Of a stretch of DNA of 64,000 nucleotides, positions 53,300-64,000 are shown piece after piece. The stretch spans positions 930,001-994,000 of the forward strand of contig CP099426.1 in assembly GCA_024114885.1 (NCBI GenBank). The letters run 5' to 3'. Under the pieces are notes generated by a model. That model was not told the DNA's origin, searched no databases, and saw nothing but the letters and a program-made list of their open reading frames with translations. A program made the translations under genes and the position numbers. Source of the stretch: Septoria linicola. Its lineage: Eukaryota; Ascomycota; Dothideomycetes; Mycosphaerellales; Mycosphaerellaceae. Within the stretch, counting starts at the first letter, position 1; the number at the start of each line of letters is the position of its first letter.

Positions 53300-55654
53300 C
53301 TACTAGGCTAGCTTTAGCCTTTAGCTTACTAAGTCTTCTATTTCTTCTTTAAGCTCTATTAGTAGCTAGCGTATATAACTCTCTCTTTCTTCTTAAGTTA
53401 TTACTAATAGCTTACTAATAAAGATCTATAGATACTTATACCTAGGTAGAAGGCCTAGTTCTATAATCTTCTCTATTAGTAGTAGTATTTCTTCTAGTTT
53501 AACCTAATCTAGAACTAGCTTTAGGTTTTCTCGTAGAAAGATATATTTCTTAAGGTCTATCCTCTTATAGATATACTCTCGCTTAGAGCTATCTAGTTCC
53601 TTAAGTTTATACGATATACCTCTCTATAATACTTTAGATACTCTAAAAGGGCCTTCCTACCTAAACGTAAACTTATAAGAGAAGCTAGTTTTTAACTTAG
53701 AGTAGTATACTAATACGAGATTACCTTCCTATAGTATAATAAGATCTATATAGCGATATTTATCGAAGTATACCTTATTCTGTTCTTAGAGACGCTATTA
53801 ACGTAGTCGTCCTTCTTCTATAGTCGTTTTTATAGCTTCTAGGGCTTAAGCTCGAATTATAAGAAGCTCTACTCTAGTCTTAACCTTACTCTAATCTATA
53901 ATCTAGAAGGTATAGTATTCTAGCTCGATTAGTAGTACTACGTTACGTCTAATTATTACTTCTAATAGTATTAGGCCGGTAGTAGAGACTATTATCGTTC
54001 TCTTCGCCTATAGAACCGCTAGAATATAGTTATAAATCGTATAAAGGCCGCTATTAGAGAGCTTTAAGTAAGCGTCTAATATTATCTTATAGCCGACTTT
54101 AATAATAGCGTTAGACTAAAGGTAGTACGGCGAAATATTAATACGTTTAATACTATATAATAGTAGTAGCTTCTCTACGTTACTAAGGTTAGTCTTATAG
54201 TTATCGAGGATAACTTCTATAGCGGTACCCTACTAGTAAAAGATCTCTTCCTATATAAACCTTACTATCTATACTAAGGAGATACTCTTCGCTAGGTACT
54301 AGAATATACGTGCTTCTAGCTAGCGCGATAGAGACTCGCGTATAACTATTAACGAACAGTTCTTCGAGATATATAAGCTATCGATATACTACCTCTAGCC
54401 GACCGTAACTTAAAGCGGGATTTATAGTTCTCTAGGTACCTATCGTCTATACTAAAGACTATAAATAGTATACTACTAAATAGCGAGCGAGATTTAAGCC
54501 TAGACTCTATCCTACTACTATCGTTTCTAGATAAGATTATATATCTATTTAGCGCTATAATAACCGTTCTTATAATAGTATACCTTAATAATACGAGCTC
54601 GTACTTTAGGTTTATTAATAACTCGCTATAGAGGTCTAGCTACTCGCTCTTAGCGCTAGAGCTAGTTGTTCTTAATATAAAATAGCTAATACTTCTTCCT
54701 TAACCGCTTATACTCGTTATTAGAAACTCTCTTAGATCTTTATATCTATATAAGTACGAAAGCGATATTTATTAACTCCTAAGAGTAGATTCTATTAATT
54801 ATAGGTAGCTCGCCCTAAATTACTTATATAGAGAAAGCGTTAACGTAAAAGATATCGAAGAATTACTTATTAATTATTAGATCTACGTCTTCTTCCTATT
54901 CTATAGCCTTTATATCTTTAGGCGTAGTAGGCTTCCTCGATAAAGAATCTAGAGCTATATACTTCTTACTAGGAATATATATAACGTTAAAGTCGAAGAG
55001 GTAGATCTATACTAGCTAGCGCGTTATTACTATATTTAGTAAATTAGAGGTAGCCTTATTAAGCTAGTAAACGAGAGTATTTATATTAATCTCTAGTTAG
55101 AAGTATACTCTAAATAGCTATAGTTTTAGCTTCTTTAATACCTTTAGTATACTAAGGTATTCGCGCTTTCTAGTATCGTACTTAGCCTCTACTAGGTTAA
55201 ATAGGCCGGACTTATATCGAACTAGATAGTAGAGAAGTAGCTCGTCTCGATTATATTAGAAAAGCGTATATTCCTAGCCTTTACTACTCGAATCTATATC
55301 TACGATAATAAGTCCTACTCTTTCTCTAAAGTTAAGAGTAACTAGGGCTAGAGCTAAAACTAGTACCTTTAAGACGACGTCTTTAGCTAGTTAGTATTTA
55401 GTAGTCTATTAAAACTTAGTATCCTTCTATAAGAGTTTAAATAGTAGAGTAAGGATAATCGTAAAACCTTTAACCTAGACGCGGTAGTACGTAACTACGC
55501 CGAGGAAGATTCGAACCTTCTTCTAATTCTCTAGAGTCGGCTATTTCTTAATCTTCGCTACTCTCGCGAAGTCTAGATAGCGACTATCGATACTAGTAAG
55601 GTAACTAACGATTACTAGTTATTCGTAATAGAGCTATAGCTTATTAAAAGCTAC
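53300..55654 (-). pseudogene. destroyed Ty3/gypsy pol: RT end, RNase H, integrase
   Basis: Read right to left. A segment that fits the end of reverse transcriptase (FLGVVTYYR at 55507-55481) is followed by RNase H, with VDIDSSSKGWEYTLFQYN-like sequence near 55,330-55,270 and a CTLD-LSRK-type end. The integrase comes next, with VILDN at 54214-54200 and a SNAII-VG-K segment at 54120-54088. Many TAG codons stand where Trp is expected and TAA where Gln is. The third catalytic acid of the integrase reads Lys (AAA for GAA). The order RT, RNase H, integrase is that of Ty3/gypsy. The 5' half is missing because copia copy A interrupts it at 55,654. Confidence 0.75.
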
Positions 55655-55932
55655 TATTAAGAATGTATCCTAGATAGTCAGTCTAGATATAGACTTCTAA
55701 GTATAGTTCTAGATACCTAAGGCATCTACCTAAGGCTTAGTAAGAGGTATATCTTGCTTCTCTTTCTTCTCTTCTTAGATAACTAACAAAATCAACTTTG
55801 TATTTAGTTCCTAGTATATTACTACTATACTATATATATAAGTTAGTTTAAGATTAATCCCCTATTCTTCTTTACTACGCTATACCCTCCTTAACATTAT
55901 ATAGTATCTATAAACGCCCTCTACTTTTAATA
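55655..55932 (+). repeat. 5' LTR of copia copy A
   Basis: 278 bp, beginning TATTAAGAATGTATCC (terminal TG mutated to TA) and ending TACTTTTAATA (terminal CA mutated to TA). It is directly followed by the primer site at 55,933. Confidence 0.9.
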
Positions 55933-57712
55933 GGTTATAAGCCCGGGTTTGTATACTAAATAGGAGTAACCTATGTTAGTATAGGTTACTTATATCCCTT
56001 ATAGTTTATAGAAAACATTTAGGGCCTAGAAGTTTCTCTAACTATATTACTAACGAAGCTAGTTTGCACCTAGTAGTATATAAGTTAGTAAAGATCTCTA
56101 TAAGACAGTAGTATGTTTCTACTTTATTAATACCTACCTAGTTCTCTACTATTGTACCTAGTATCACTAGAGTTAGAAGAGGCTACTTAGCCTTCCTACT
56201 ACCTAGTAACAGAAACTCTACTAAGAGAGAAAGATCTAAGTCTTAGTAATTTCCTAAATACGAGGAATCCCTATCTCTTAGAGCTAGTCTCCCTACTATA
56301 AGAAATTACTCTTCTCTAGAATCCTTAGCTAGTCTAAAGTATTCTACTAATTATTTATTCTATTTACCTATTTCTATAATAGACTAAGAGGACAAGAAGA
56401 GCTAAAGGATTCTAATCCTAGACAGAACTAACTAGAAGAGATAGTTTAAGCTATAGATAGACAAGCTAGAAGGAAAGGACTAGTTCTAGGCAATTAGCTA
56501 ACTAATTATTAGAGGGAACCTATACATAGTTTAGTAGGACACTAGTCTTTAGATATATATTACTTAGAATTAATACTTCTTAAAAGACAATATAGTATAT
56601 AGGTTTAGTATTAGATACAGTATTAGTAAAGATAATAAGATAGAGCTAGAGATATAGTATGTTACTACACTAGTAGCTAAGATATAGGTAATTCTCTAGA
56701 ACAAGTATAATAGAGTCCTAAAGTCCTATACTATAGGTCTAATTGAGCAGTTTATTATATTTAGGATGTTACCTAATAAGACAATTAGGGAAGTATAGAG
56801 ACACCTTAGAGGCCTAGGTAAGAGGATTACTAAGATTGATCCTTAGGAAGCCTACTACTAGAGCTAAGAGAAAAGGCTAAAACATCTCCTACAGTCCCTA
56901 CCTATATTATACTAAGTAGCTAAGGATACTATTATAACCTAACTATCCTTAGATATAGATACTATTCTCCTTCTACTTAAGTCCTAAGAGGTAAGAGATA
57001 ATCTAGATAAGATAGATATAGGTCTAGCTATATTCTATTCTAGGTAGCCTTACTAAGGAAAGTCCTTACTAATATACTAGCTCTATAAGAAAGGGAAGTA
57101 CTAGTTAAAGGATTGTCCTAACCTCCCTACTACTAAGGAACTGTCCTAGTAGAGAAATAGTACTAAGAACTAGAAGGACCCTTAGAGATTATTCCTTAGA
57201 GAGAGGGTTAGAAGATCCTTTTTACTAAAGAATACTAGACATATTAAGAAAGCTGTCTATAAGTTATTATTATATAATAAGCTAAAGAAGGTTATCTAGA
57301 AAATAGGCAAGTAGCTTTAAAGGATAGAAAAGTCTAGAAAGCTTCTAAAGAAAGGATTTTCAGCCTAGGAGTCTAGTTCTAGTTCTGATTCTAGAACTTA
57401 CTCTAGTTCTAGAAGTAATAATAATTCTCTATTAGAAGATAATAACTAAGATAAGTTAGCCTATTCTATAATTAAGGCTAAAAGCAAGTTATTACCCTAA
57501 GAATAGCTCTTAGATTCCTATACCTTATCCTATATAACTAACTAACTATCCTTCTTCAGATTAGTAAAGCTACTAAGGAAGAAAATATAGATTAAGGTAG
57601 AAGGAGGATACCTCTATATAACCTACTCTAGACTAGTATAGATAAAGGGAATCTTAGGAGGAGAAGTTCTACTTAATAGGGTACTATTTGTTCCTAATCT
57701 TAGAGTAAATCT
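55655..57712 (+). mobile_element. Ty1/copia element, copy A: 5' LTR and 1780 bp of interior
   Basis: The 278-bp LTR (55,655-55,932) and the following 1780 bp match copy B base for base apart from transitions, with no length difference that I could detect. The interior stops exactly where the LTR of copy B begins at 57,713. The remainder of copy A should lie beyond the right edge if copy B was inserted into it. The 5 bp before its LTR read GCTAC. The region covers the Gag end with a damaged CCHC zinc knuckle near 57,070: Cys and His codons have become Tyr. There is no intact frame. Confidence 0.88.
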
Positions 57713-57990
57713 TGTTGAGAATGTATCCTAGATAGTTAGTCTGGATATAGACTTCTAAGCATAGTTCTAGATGCCTAAGGTATCCACCTAAGGCTTAGTA
57801 AGAGGTATATCTTACTTCTCTCTCTTCTCTTCTTAGATAACTAACTTAATTAACTTTGTATTTGGTTCCTAGTATATTACTACTATACTATGTGTATAAG
57901 TTAGTTCAAGATTGATCCCCTATTCTTCTTTACTACGCTATACTCTCCTTAACATTATATAGTATCTATAAACGCCCTCTACTTTTAATA
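57713..57990 (+). repeat. 5' LTR of copia copy B
   Basis: 278 bp, beginning TGTTGAGAATGTATCC with the terminal TG intact. It aligns with the LTRs at 2,969, 55,655 and 63,734. Confidence 0.92.
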
Positions 57991-58002
57991 GGTTATAAGC
58001 CC
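57991..58002 (+). other. primer binding site for half-tRNA-iMet (copia-type)
   Basis: Directly after the LTR stands GGTTATAAGCCC. The complement of the anticodon-stem loop of eukaryotic initiator tRNA-Met is GGTTATGAGCCC, which differs by one G to A change. Drosophila copia is known to use an internal half-molecule of this tRNA as primer. The same 12 bases occur at 55,933-55,944 in copy A. Confidence 0.75.
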
Positions 58003-61000
58003 GGGTTTATACACTAAATAGGAGCAACCTATGTTAGTACAGGTTACTTGTATCCCTTGTAGTTTATAGAAAACATTTAGGGCCTAGAAGTTTCCCTAAC
58101 TATATTACTAACGAAGCTAGTTTGTACCTAGTAGTATATAAGTTAGTAAAGATCTCTATAAGACAGTAGTGTGTTTCTACTTTATTAATACCTGTCTAGT
58201 TCTCTACTATTGTACCTAGTATCACTAGAGTTAGAAGAGGCCACTTAGCCTTCCTACTACCTAGTAATAGAAACTCTACTAAGAGAGAAAGATCTAAGTC
58301 TTAGTAATTTCCTAAATACGAGGAATCCCTGTCCCTTAGAGCTAGTCTCCCTACTACAAGAAATTACCCTTCTCTAGAATCCTTAGCTAGTCTAAAGCAT
58401 TCTACTAATTATTTATTCTATTTACCTATTTCTATAATAGACTAAGAGGACAAGAAGAGCTAAAGGATTCCAATCCTGGACAGAACTAACTAGAAGAGAT
58501 AGTTCAAGCTATAGACAGACAAGCTAGAAGGAAAGGACTAGTTCTAGGTAATTAGCTAACTAATTATTAGAGGGAACCTATATATAGTTTAGTAGGATAC
58601 TAGTCTTTAGATATATGTCACTTAGAATCAACACTTCTTAAAAGACAATATAGTATGCAGGTTTAGTATTAGATACAGTATTAGTAAAGATAATAAGATA
58701 GAGCTAGAGACATAGTGTATTACTATACTAGTAGCTAAGATATAGGTAATTCTCTAGAACAAGTATAATAGAGTCCTAAAGTCCTATACTATAGGTCTGA
58801 TTAAGTAGTTTGTTATATTTAGGATATCACCTAATAAGACAATTAGGGAAGCATAGAGACACCTTAGAGGCCTAGGTAAGAGGATTACTAAGATTGATCC
58901 TTAGGAAGCCTACTACTAGAGCTAAGAGAAAAGGCTAAAACATCTCCTATAGTCCCTACCTATATTATACTAAGCAGCTAAGGATACTATTATAACCTAA
59001 CTATCCTTAGATATGGACACTGTTCTCCTTCTACTTAAGTCCTAAGAGGTAAGAGATAATCTAGACAAGATAGACATAGGTCTAGCTATATTCTATTCTA
59101 GGTAGCCCTACTAAGGAAAGTCCCTACTAATGTACTAGCTCTATAAGAAAGGGAAGCACTAGTTAAAGGATTGTCCTAACCTCCCTACTACTAAGAAACT
59201 ATCCTAGTAGAGAAACAGTACTAAGAACTAGAAGGACCCTTAGGGATTATTCCTTAGAGGGAGGGTTAGAAGATCCCCTTTACTAAGGAATACTAGATAT
59301 ATTAAGAAAGCTGTCTACAAGTTATTATTATATAATAAGCTAAAGAAGGTTGTCTAGAAAATAGGTAAGTAGCTTCAAAGGATAGAAAAGTCTAGAAAGC
59401 TTTTAAAGAAAGGATTTTCAGCCTAGAAGTCTAGTTCTAGTTCTAATTCTAGAACTTACTCTAGTTCTAGAAGCAATAATAATTCCCTATTAGAAGATAA
59501 TAACTAAGATAAGTTGGCCTATTCTACAATTGAGGCTAAAGGCAAGTTGTCACCCTAAGAATAGCTCTTAGATTCCTATACCTCATCCTATATAACTGAC
59601 TAACTGTCCTTCTTTAGATTAGTAAAGCTACTAAGGAAGAAAGTATAGATTAAGGTAGGAGGAGGATACCTCTATATAACCTACTCTAGACTAGTATAGA
59701 TAAAGGGAATCTTAGGAGGAGAAGTTCTACTTGATAGGGTACTGTTTGTTCCTAATCTTAGAGTAAATCTTGTATTATAGGATTAGTTTAGTAAGCAATT
59801 TAGAGTCTAGAAGCCTGATTTCACTCTTACCTCCCTAGATAGCTAAACAGTTATAAAGACTAAGCTAGTTAGAGGTGTTCTATTTATTAGTAAGATATTA
59901 CCTCTCCTATAGGAAAAGTTATATTACTTACTATATAATCCTATAGAGGTTAATAATGCCTATACTACCCTATTAGAGAAGGATCTAAAATAGTAAGAGC
60001 TATAGTATAGAAGATTTACATACTTTAGAAGAGGGTTACTCTTAAACCTTTACAAAGTTACTAACCTAAAGGAAAGAATTCTAATCCCTAACTAGGAAGA
60101 GTATAAGTATAGGATCTATATAATAGGCAAGATAAAGAAACACCTAGGCAAGTCTATTAAGAGAAGACCTGAAAGACTAGCCCTTATATTAGTAGATATC
60201 TGTAGACTATTACTATTATTAGTAAAAGGTTTTATATAGTAGCTTAAGATTATTAACAACTTCTTAAGAAAGAAATAGGCATTTCCACTTAAGGCTAGAT
60301 CAGATATACTAACTGCTCTTTAGAACTAGAGGATTAAGGTAGAAAGGCAGTTAGTAGTACTCCTCAAGTCTATAAGGGCTAATAATACTAGAGAGATTAC
60401 TACTTTAATCAAATAGTAGGAGAAGGACTTTAGAATCACCCTTAAGCTAACTAAGGCCTATAATTCACTCTAGAATAGAGTAGTTAAGAGGTCTATTTAA
60501 ATATTAGAGGCCTCTATTAGAGCAATACTTGAAGAAAGTAAGATACCTATTAAGTTTTAACTAGAAGCCCTTAAAGCATAGGTATATATAAGGAACAAGC
60601 TTCTAAATAGACCTAATATTAAGGGATTTAAGCTCTTACCTAATAAAGCTTTTAATAGGATTAAACTAACAGTCTCCTACCTCAAGGTATAGGGATATAG
60701 AGCTATAGTGTATATAGATATAAGAGTATAGCCTTAGTAGGCAAGGAGTAACAAACTAATAAATAGAGGAAAGGATACTATGTTTATTAGATACTATAAT
60801 AATATAGTAAAGGTATAGAAGTTCTAGGAGCTAGATATAAAGGCTATTAAGTAGTATACTAATATAATCTTCTTTAAAAATAAGCTAGGTAGAGAATTAG
60901 ACTTGAATATTAAGATTAAGAATCTCCCTAGTTCAGCTCTAGAAAGAAGACCTATTAGAAGGCTAAGAACCATTAGCTAGCCTACTCTATAAGCTAGTAG

Positions 61001-63060
61001 GAGTACCCTAGGTGCTCCTAGTCTAGGCTAGTAGAAGCCTCCTCCCCCTTAGCTATTAGTATAGGTTCAGGAAGGAAAGAAACTCTTTATATAACTTCTA
61101 CCTCTACTAGAAGATATAGGAGAGTATAGAAAATTCCTAGACTAAGGGAAAGTTAAGAAAGAATCTAAGAATTCTGCCTAAGAAACTATAGAGGTAGATT
61201 AGGAGCAGATAGCCCTAAGGCAAACTCTTAGAAAGAGGAAAGTATTCTAAGAACTTAATAGATTTAACTAGAAGCTAAAGCTAATTAGGCTTAAGCTAGA
61301 TTAGAATAGTTAGCTAGACAAGGAAATGCTCCTAGAGTATTAGGCTTTCTTCTTAGCTATAAGCTCTATTAACCTAGGTATCCTATAGGACCTAGAATTC
61401 TTAGAGGAAGTTAAAGAGATTACATTCTTAGCTACTAAAGAAGTAGGAATATATAAATAGGAGGTTCTAATCCTAAGGAACTATAAGGAAGTAGTAAGTA
61501 ATCCTAAGTAGGGTTATCTCTAGTAAGAAGCTATTTAGAAGGAGCTAGATATACTTGTAAGTAATAATACCTAGACTATAGTAGTCTTACTAAAAGGGGC
61601 TAACCTAGTTACCTTAAGATAGGTCTTTAATATTAAGAGAAAGCTTAGTAGAGCTATTAAAAAGTTTAAGGCAAGACTAGTTATAAGAGGGTTCTCCTAA
61701 AAGTATAGAGTAGACTATATAGAAACTTTTGCCCCTATAGTTAGGTAGGATACTCTAAGAGGATTTATAGCTATAGTCTATAAGAAGGACCTGGTTCTAT
61801 ACTAAGTAGATATAAACAATGTATTTATAGAGAGTACCCTATATAAGGATATCTATATAATCCTACTACTAGGTATTAACCTACTAACTAGTATAGTCTT
61901 ACAAGTTCTAAGGAGTCTCTATAGGCTAAAGCAAGCTACAAGAGACTAGAATTAGCTATATATATCAAAGCTAAAAGGAATAGGATTCAGATAATTAGAA
62001 GTGGACCTATGTCTTCTAATCTATAAGAAAAGGAAAGATCTAATGATCCTAATCTATGTTAATAACATACCTATTACTATAGAGAGACTAGAAGATGTCC
62101 TCTAGTTTAAAGACTAACTTAGTAAGGTCTTTAAGATCAAAGATCTTAGAGAACTAGACAAGATTCTTAGAATGAGACTAACAAGAAACAGATAGTAAGG
62201 CTAGCTGAAACTTAACTAGAAGCACTATATCTAAGAGAACCTAGCTAAGATAGGAATAGGTCAAGAGACTATATTACTAACTCTTTTACTAATAGACAGC
62301 TATAAAAGTCTAAAGCCTACTAGACCAAATAATAAAAGGTGTAACAAATAGGAGTACTAATCTATTATTAGAACATAGATATAGCTTATAACTATTATAA
62401 GACTAGACATTTCATTTGCCCTTAGAAGATTAAGCTCCTATATTAGTAATCTAATAGTAGGACATATGAAGGCTCTAAAGAAGCTAACTAGATACCTAAG
62501 ATCAAACCTAGACCTTAGTCTAAGATACTTAAGGAATGGTTAAGGCTGCCTTACTAGATATATAGACTCTAACTATATAATAGATAAGACTAATAGAGTC
62601 TCAATCCTTGGATATATCTTCTTCCTTTATAGTATACTAATCTCCTAGATAAGTAAGAAGTAGAAATCTATAGCTACATCTATAATAGAAGCTAAATACA
62701 TAGCTATAGGAGCATATACAAAACAGTTACAGTTCCTTAGTGCTCTTTTAAGAGAGCTTGGATGCCTAGAGTTAGTAGGAGAATGTTCTTACTAACTAAG
62801 GATCCTTAGTAACTAGGAAACTGTTACTAGAATCAGGCTAATTTAGCTAAAAGGTAATAACTAAGCTACCTTTACTCTAGTTAAGGACTTATATGTTTAT
62901 AATAAGTCTAAATATATTAATATCTTATATAATACTATAAGAAAGCTCTAGTAGAACAGACTTATCTCTATAGAATATATAAATATAAAAGAGATAGTAG
63001 TAGATAGTCTTACTAAGCTAAAGAATGGACTATAGTTTCAGGAGTTTGTAAGGTAGCTCT
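58003..63060 (+). pseudogene. inactivated copia gag-pol of copy B
   Basis: Recognisable pieces in order: the Gag CCHC knuckle near 59,130-59,180, where Cys codons are mutated but His is still CAC (TAC in copy A); integrase with a residue pattern like SIRANNTRE near 60,370-60,400; reverse transcriptase with LYQVDINNVF near 61,800 and SLYRLKQATRDW near 61,930; the active-site motif YVDD reading YVNN at 62,055-62,066; and RNase H with SIATSIIEAKYIAIGAYTK near 62,665-62,720. Stops (TAG for Trp, TAA for Gln) are scattered throughout. All lesions seen are transitions. Confidence 0.85.
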
Positions 63061-63733
63061 ACCTTATATAAAAAATATATAAAAGATAACTCTAAGCCTT
63101 AGAGCTAAACTAAGAGGAGTCTAAAAGAAAGATTTTAGTTACTTAACTCCTCCTTAGTTAGACTTTATAAAGTCCTAAATGCCCTTACTAATATTAGACC
63201 TGTTACTAACTATAATATTACTATATAGCACCTAGCTAAACTAGACACCCCCTAAGGCTAAGTACTAGTTAATATTAAAGACCTCCTCTATAGCAGCTAT
63301 TATCTCCTCTACTAGTGTATAGTTACTCTACTCCCTAGCTTGATACAAGATCCCTACAGCTAAGAATAGTGCACTTTAAAGACTATTAGGGAACTAAGAA
63401 GCTGTATAGAATATAACTAAGTAAGGGACCAGGCTATAAGGAATCTAGGGAGCTATTAGAATTAGTTATAAGAAAGAACAGGGGTAACTTACTAGATAGT
63501 CTATATCCTAAATAATCTACTCCTATATAAGAGAGGAGGAAGATCTTGTAGAAGGTATTTCTTTTACCTTTTTATAGGAGATAGTAGTATAGAAAGTTTG
63601 TTAGATTAATAGTTAGTGCTATCTAGTTATTAGTCTAAAAAGCAAGTACTTAATAACTAATTAAGATTAGGACTAGTATTTAAGTACTATAGATGATCTA
63701 TTAAAAGATCTGACTATATAGTATAAGTAGGAG

Positions 63734-64000
63734 TATTAAGAATATATCCTAGATAGTTAGTCTAGATATAGACTTCTAAGCATAGTTCTAGATACCTAAG
63801 GCATCTACCTAAGGCTTAGTAAGAGGTATATCTTACTTCTCTCTCTTCTCTTCTTAGATAACTAACTTAATTAACTTTGTATTTAGTTCCTAGTATATTA
63901 CTACTACACTATATATATAAGTCAGTTTAAGATTAATCCCCTATTCTTCTTTACTACGCTATACCCTCCTTAACATTATATAGTATCTATAAACGCCCTC
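63734..64000 (+). repeat. 3' LTR of copia copy B (truncated by window end)
   Basis: Starts TATTAAGAATATATCC and follows the other LTRs to the last base of the window. About 11 bases (TACTTTTAATA in copies A and B) should follow. A short purine tract AGTAGGAG just before it is a candidate plus-strand primer. Confidence 0.9.

Larger units (their letters stand above)
47945..55654. mobile_element. AT-rich RIP-type retroelement graveyard
   Basis: About 7.7 kb in which CpA and TpG are almost absent on both strands, TpA is abundant, and CpG is still common. This is the footprint of RIP that acts on CpA only and has run to exhaustion. There is no intact open frame. The right third (53.3-55.65 kb) can be read as Ty3/gypsy pol on the minus strand. 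Between about 49.8 and 51.9 kb another long minus-strand frame can be followed if TAG and TAA are read as mutated Trp and Gln codons; I do not recognise it. No LTR pair for the older element was found. Copia copy A truncates it at 55,654. Confidence 0.8.
57713..64000 (+). mobile_element. Ty1/copia element, copy B, near full length
   Basis: 5' LTR 57,713-57,990, interior 57,991-63,733, 3' LTR from 63,734 running off the window (267 of about 278 bp present). Total length about 6.3 kb. The interior shows Gag with a CCHC knuckle, integrase, copia-type reverse transcriptase (RVT_2) and RNase H in the Ty1/copia order on the plus strand, all broken by transitions. It is inserted into copy A after AATCT (57,708-57,712). 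No other genes were found inside. Confidence 0.9.

Noticed and set aside
1..64000. tRNA or rRNA genes
   Set aside because: I looked for conserved T-loop (GGTTCGA) and rRNA segments by eye and found none that I could fold convincingly. A tRNAscan run would be decisive.

Overview
The window looks like chromosomal DNA of a filamentous ascomycete (Pezizomycotina). Genes carry 50-80 bp GT-AG introns with CTAAC-like branch points. Genes characteristic of these fungi are present: an EF-hand external NADH dehydrogenase, a DUF3176-like membrane protein, F-box/2EXR proteins and a LEU5-type carrier. Repeats carry RIP-type damage (C to T at CpA). A Dothideomycete (Capnodiales/Mycosphaerellales-like) is my best guess, but this rests on general gene flavour and not on a search.

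Positions 1-47,900 are an ordinary gene-dense, intron-poor region with about 25 supported genes. In order, the recognisable ones are: an F-box-like 2EXR protein (1.7-2.5 kb), a CSC1/OSCA/TMEM63 mechanosensitive channel (4.3-7.0), a C2H2-like zinc-finger protein (8.9-9.8), a broken small secreted protein (10.1-10.7), CLP1 (13.3-14.8), a broken quinone-reductase-like gene (16.8-17.9), external NADH dehydrogenase (18.5-20.6), an aldehyde dehydrogenase (20.9-22.4), an F-box protein (22.7-23.7), DIM1 of U5 snRNP (24.3-24.7), U2 snRNP A' (25.0-25.9), a large mitochondrial PPR protein (29.6-33.4), phosphomevalonate kinase ERG8 (34.4-36.0), a small three-exon mitochondrial protein (36.2-36.7), the CoA carrier LEU5 (41.6-42.8), a METTL4-like MT-A70 methyltransferase (43.2-44.5) and a large multipass membrane protein (45.0-47.3). 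Many genes sit head to head over 150-450 bp spacers: unknown/CLP1, NDE/ALDH, DIM1/U2A', LEU5/METTL4-like. Two themes recur. One is RNA processing (CLP1, DIM1, U2A', METTL4-like). The other is mitochondrial function (NDE, PPR, LEU5, the small protein at 36.2 kb).

Positions 47,940-64,000 are an AT-rich repeat block with no intact gene. The left part (about 47.95-55.65 kb) has almost no CpA or TpG but keeps CpG. It contains a destroyed Ty3/gypsy pol on the minus strand. A Ty1/copia element (copy A, 5' LTR at 55,655) is inserted into it. A second copy of the same element (copy B, LTR 57,713, 3' LTR running off the right edge) interrupts copy A. A solo LTR of the same family, with a perfect 5-bp target duplication, lies far to the left at 2,969-3,243 inside a small, older AT-rich scar.

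Exon boundaries below were read by eye from splice signals and frame continuity. Genes with no recognised family are labelled as such.
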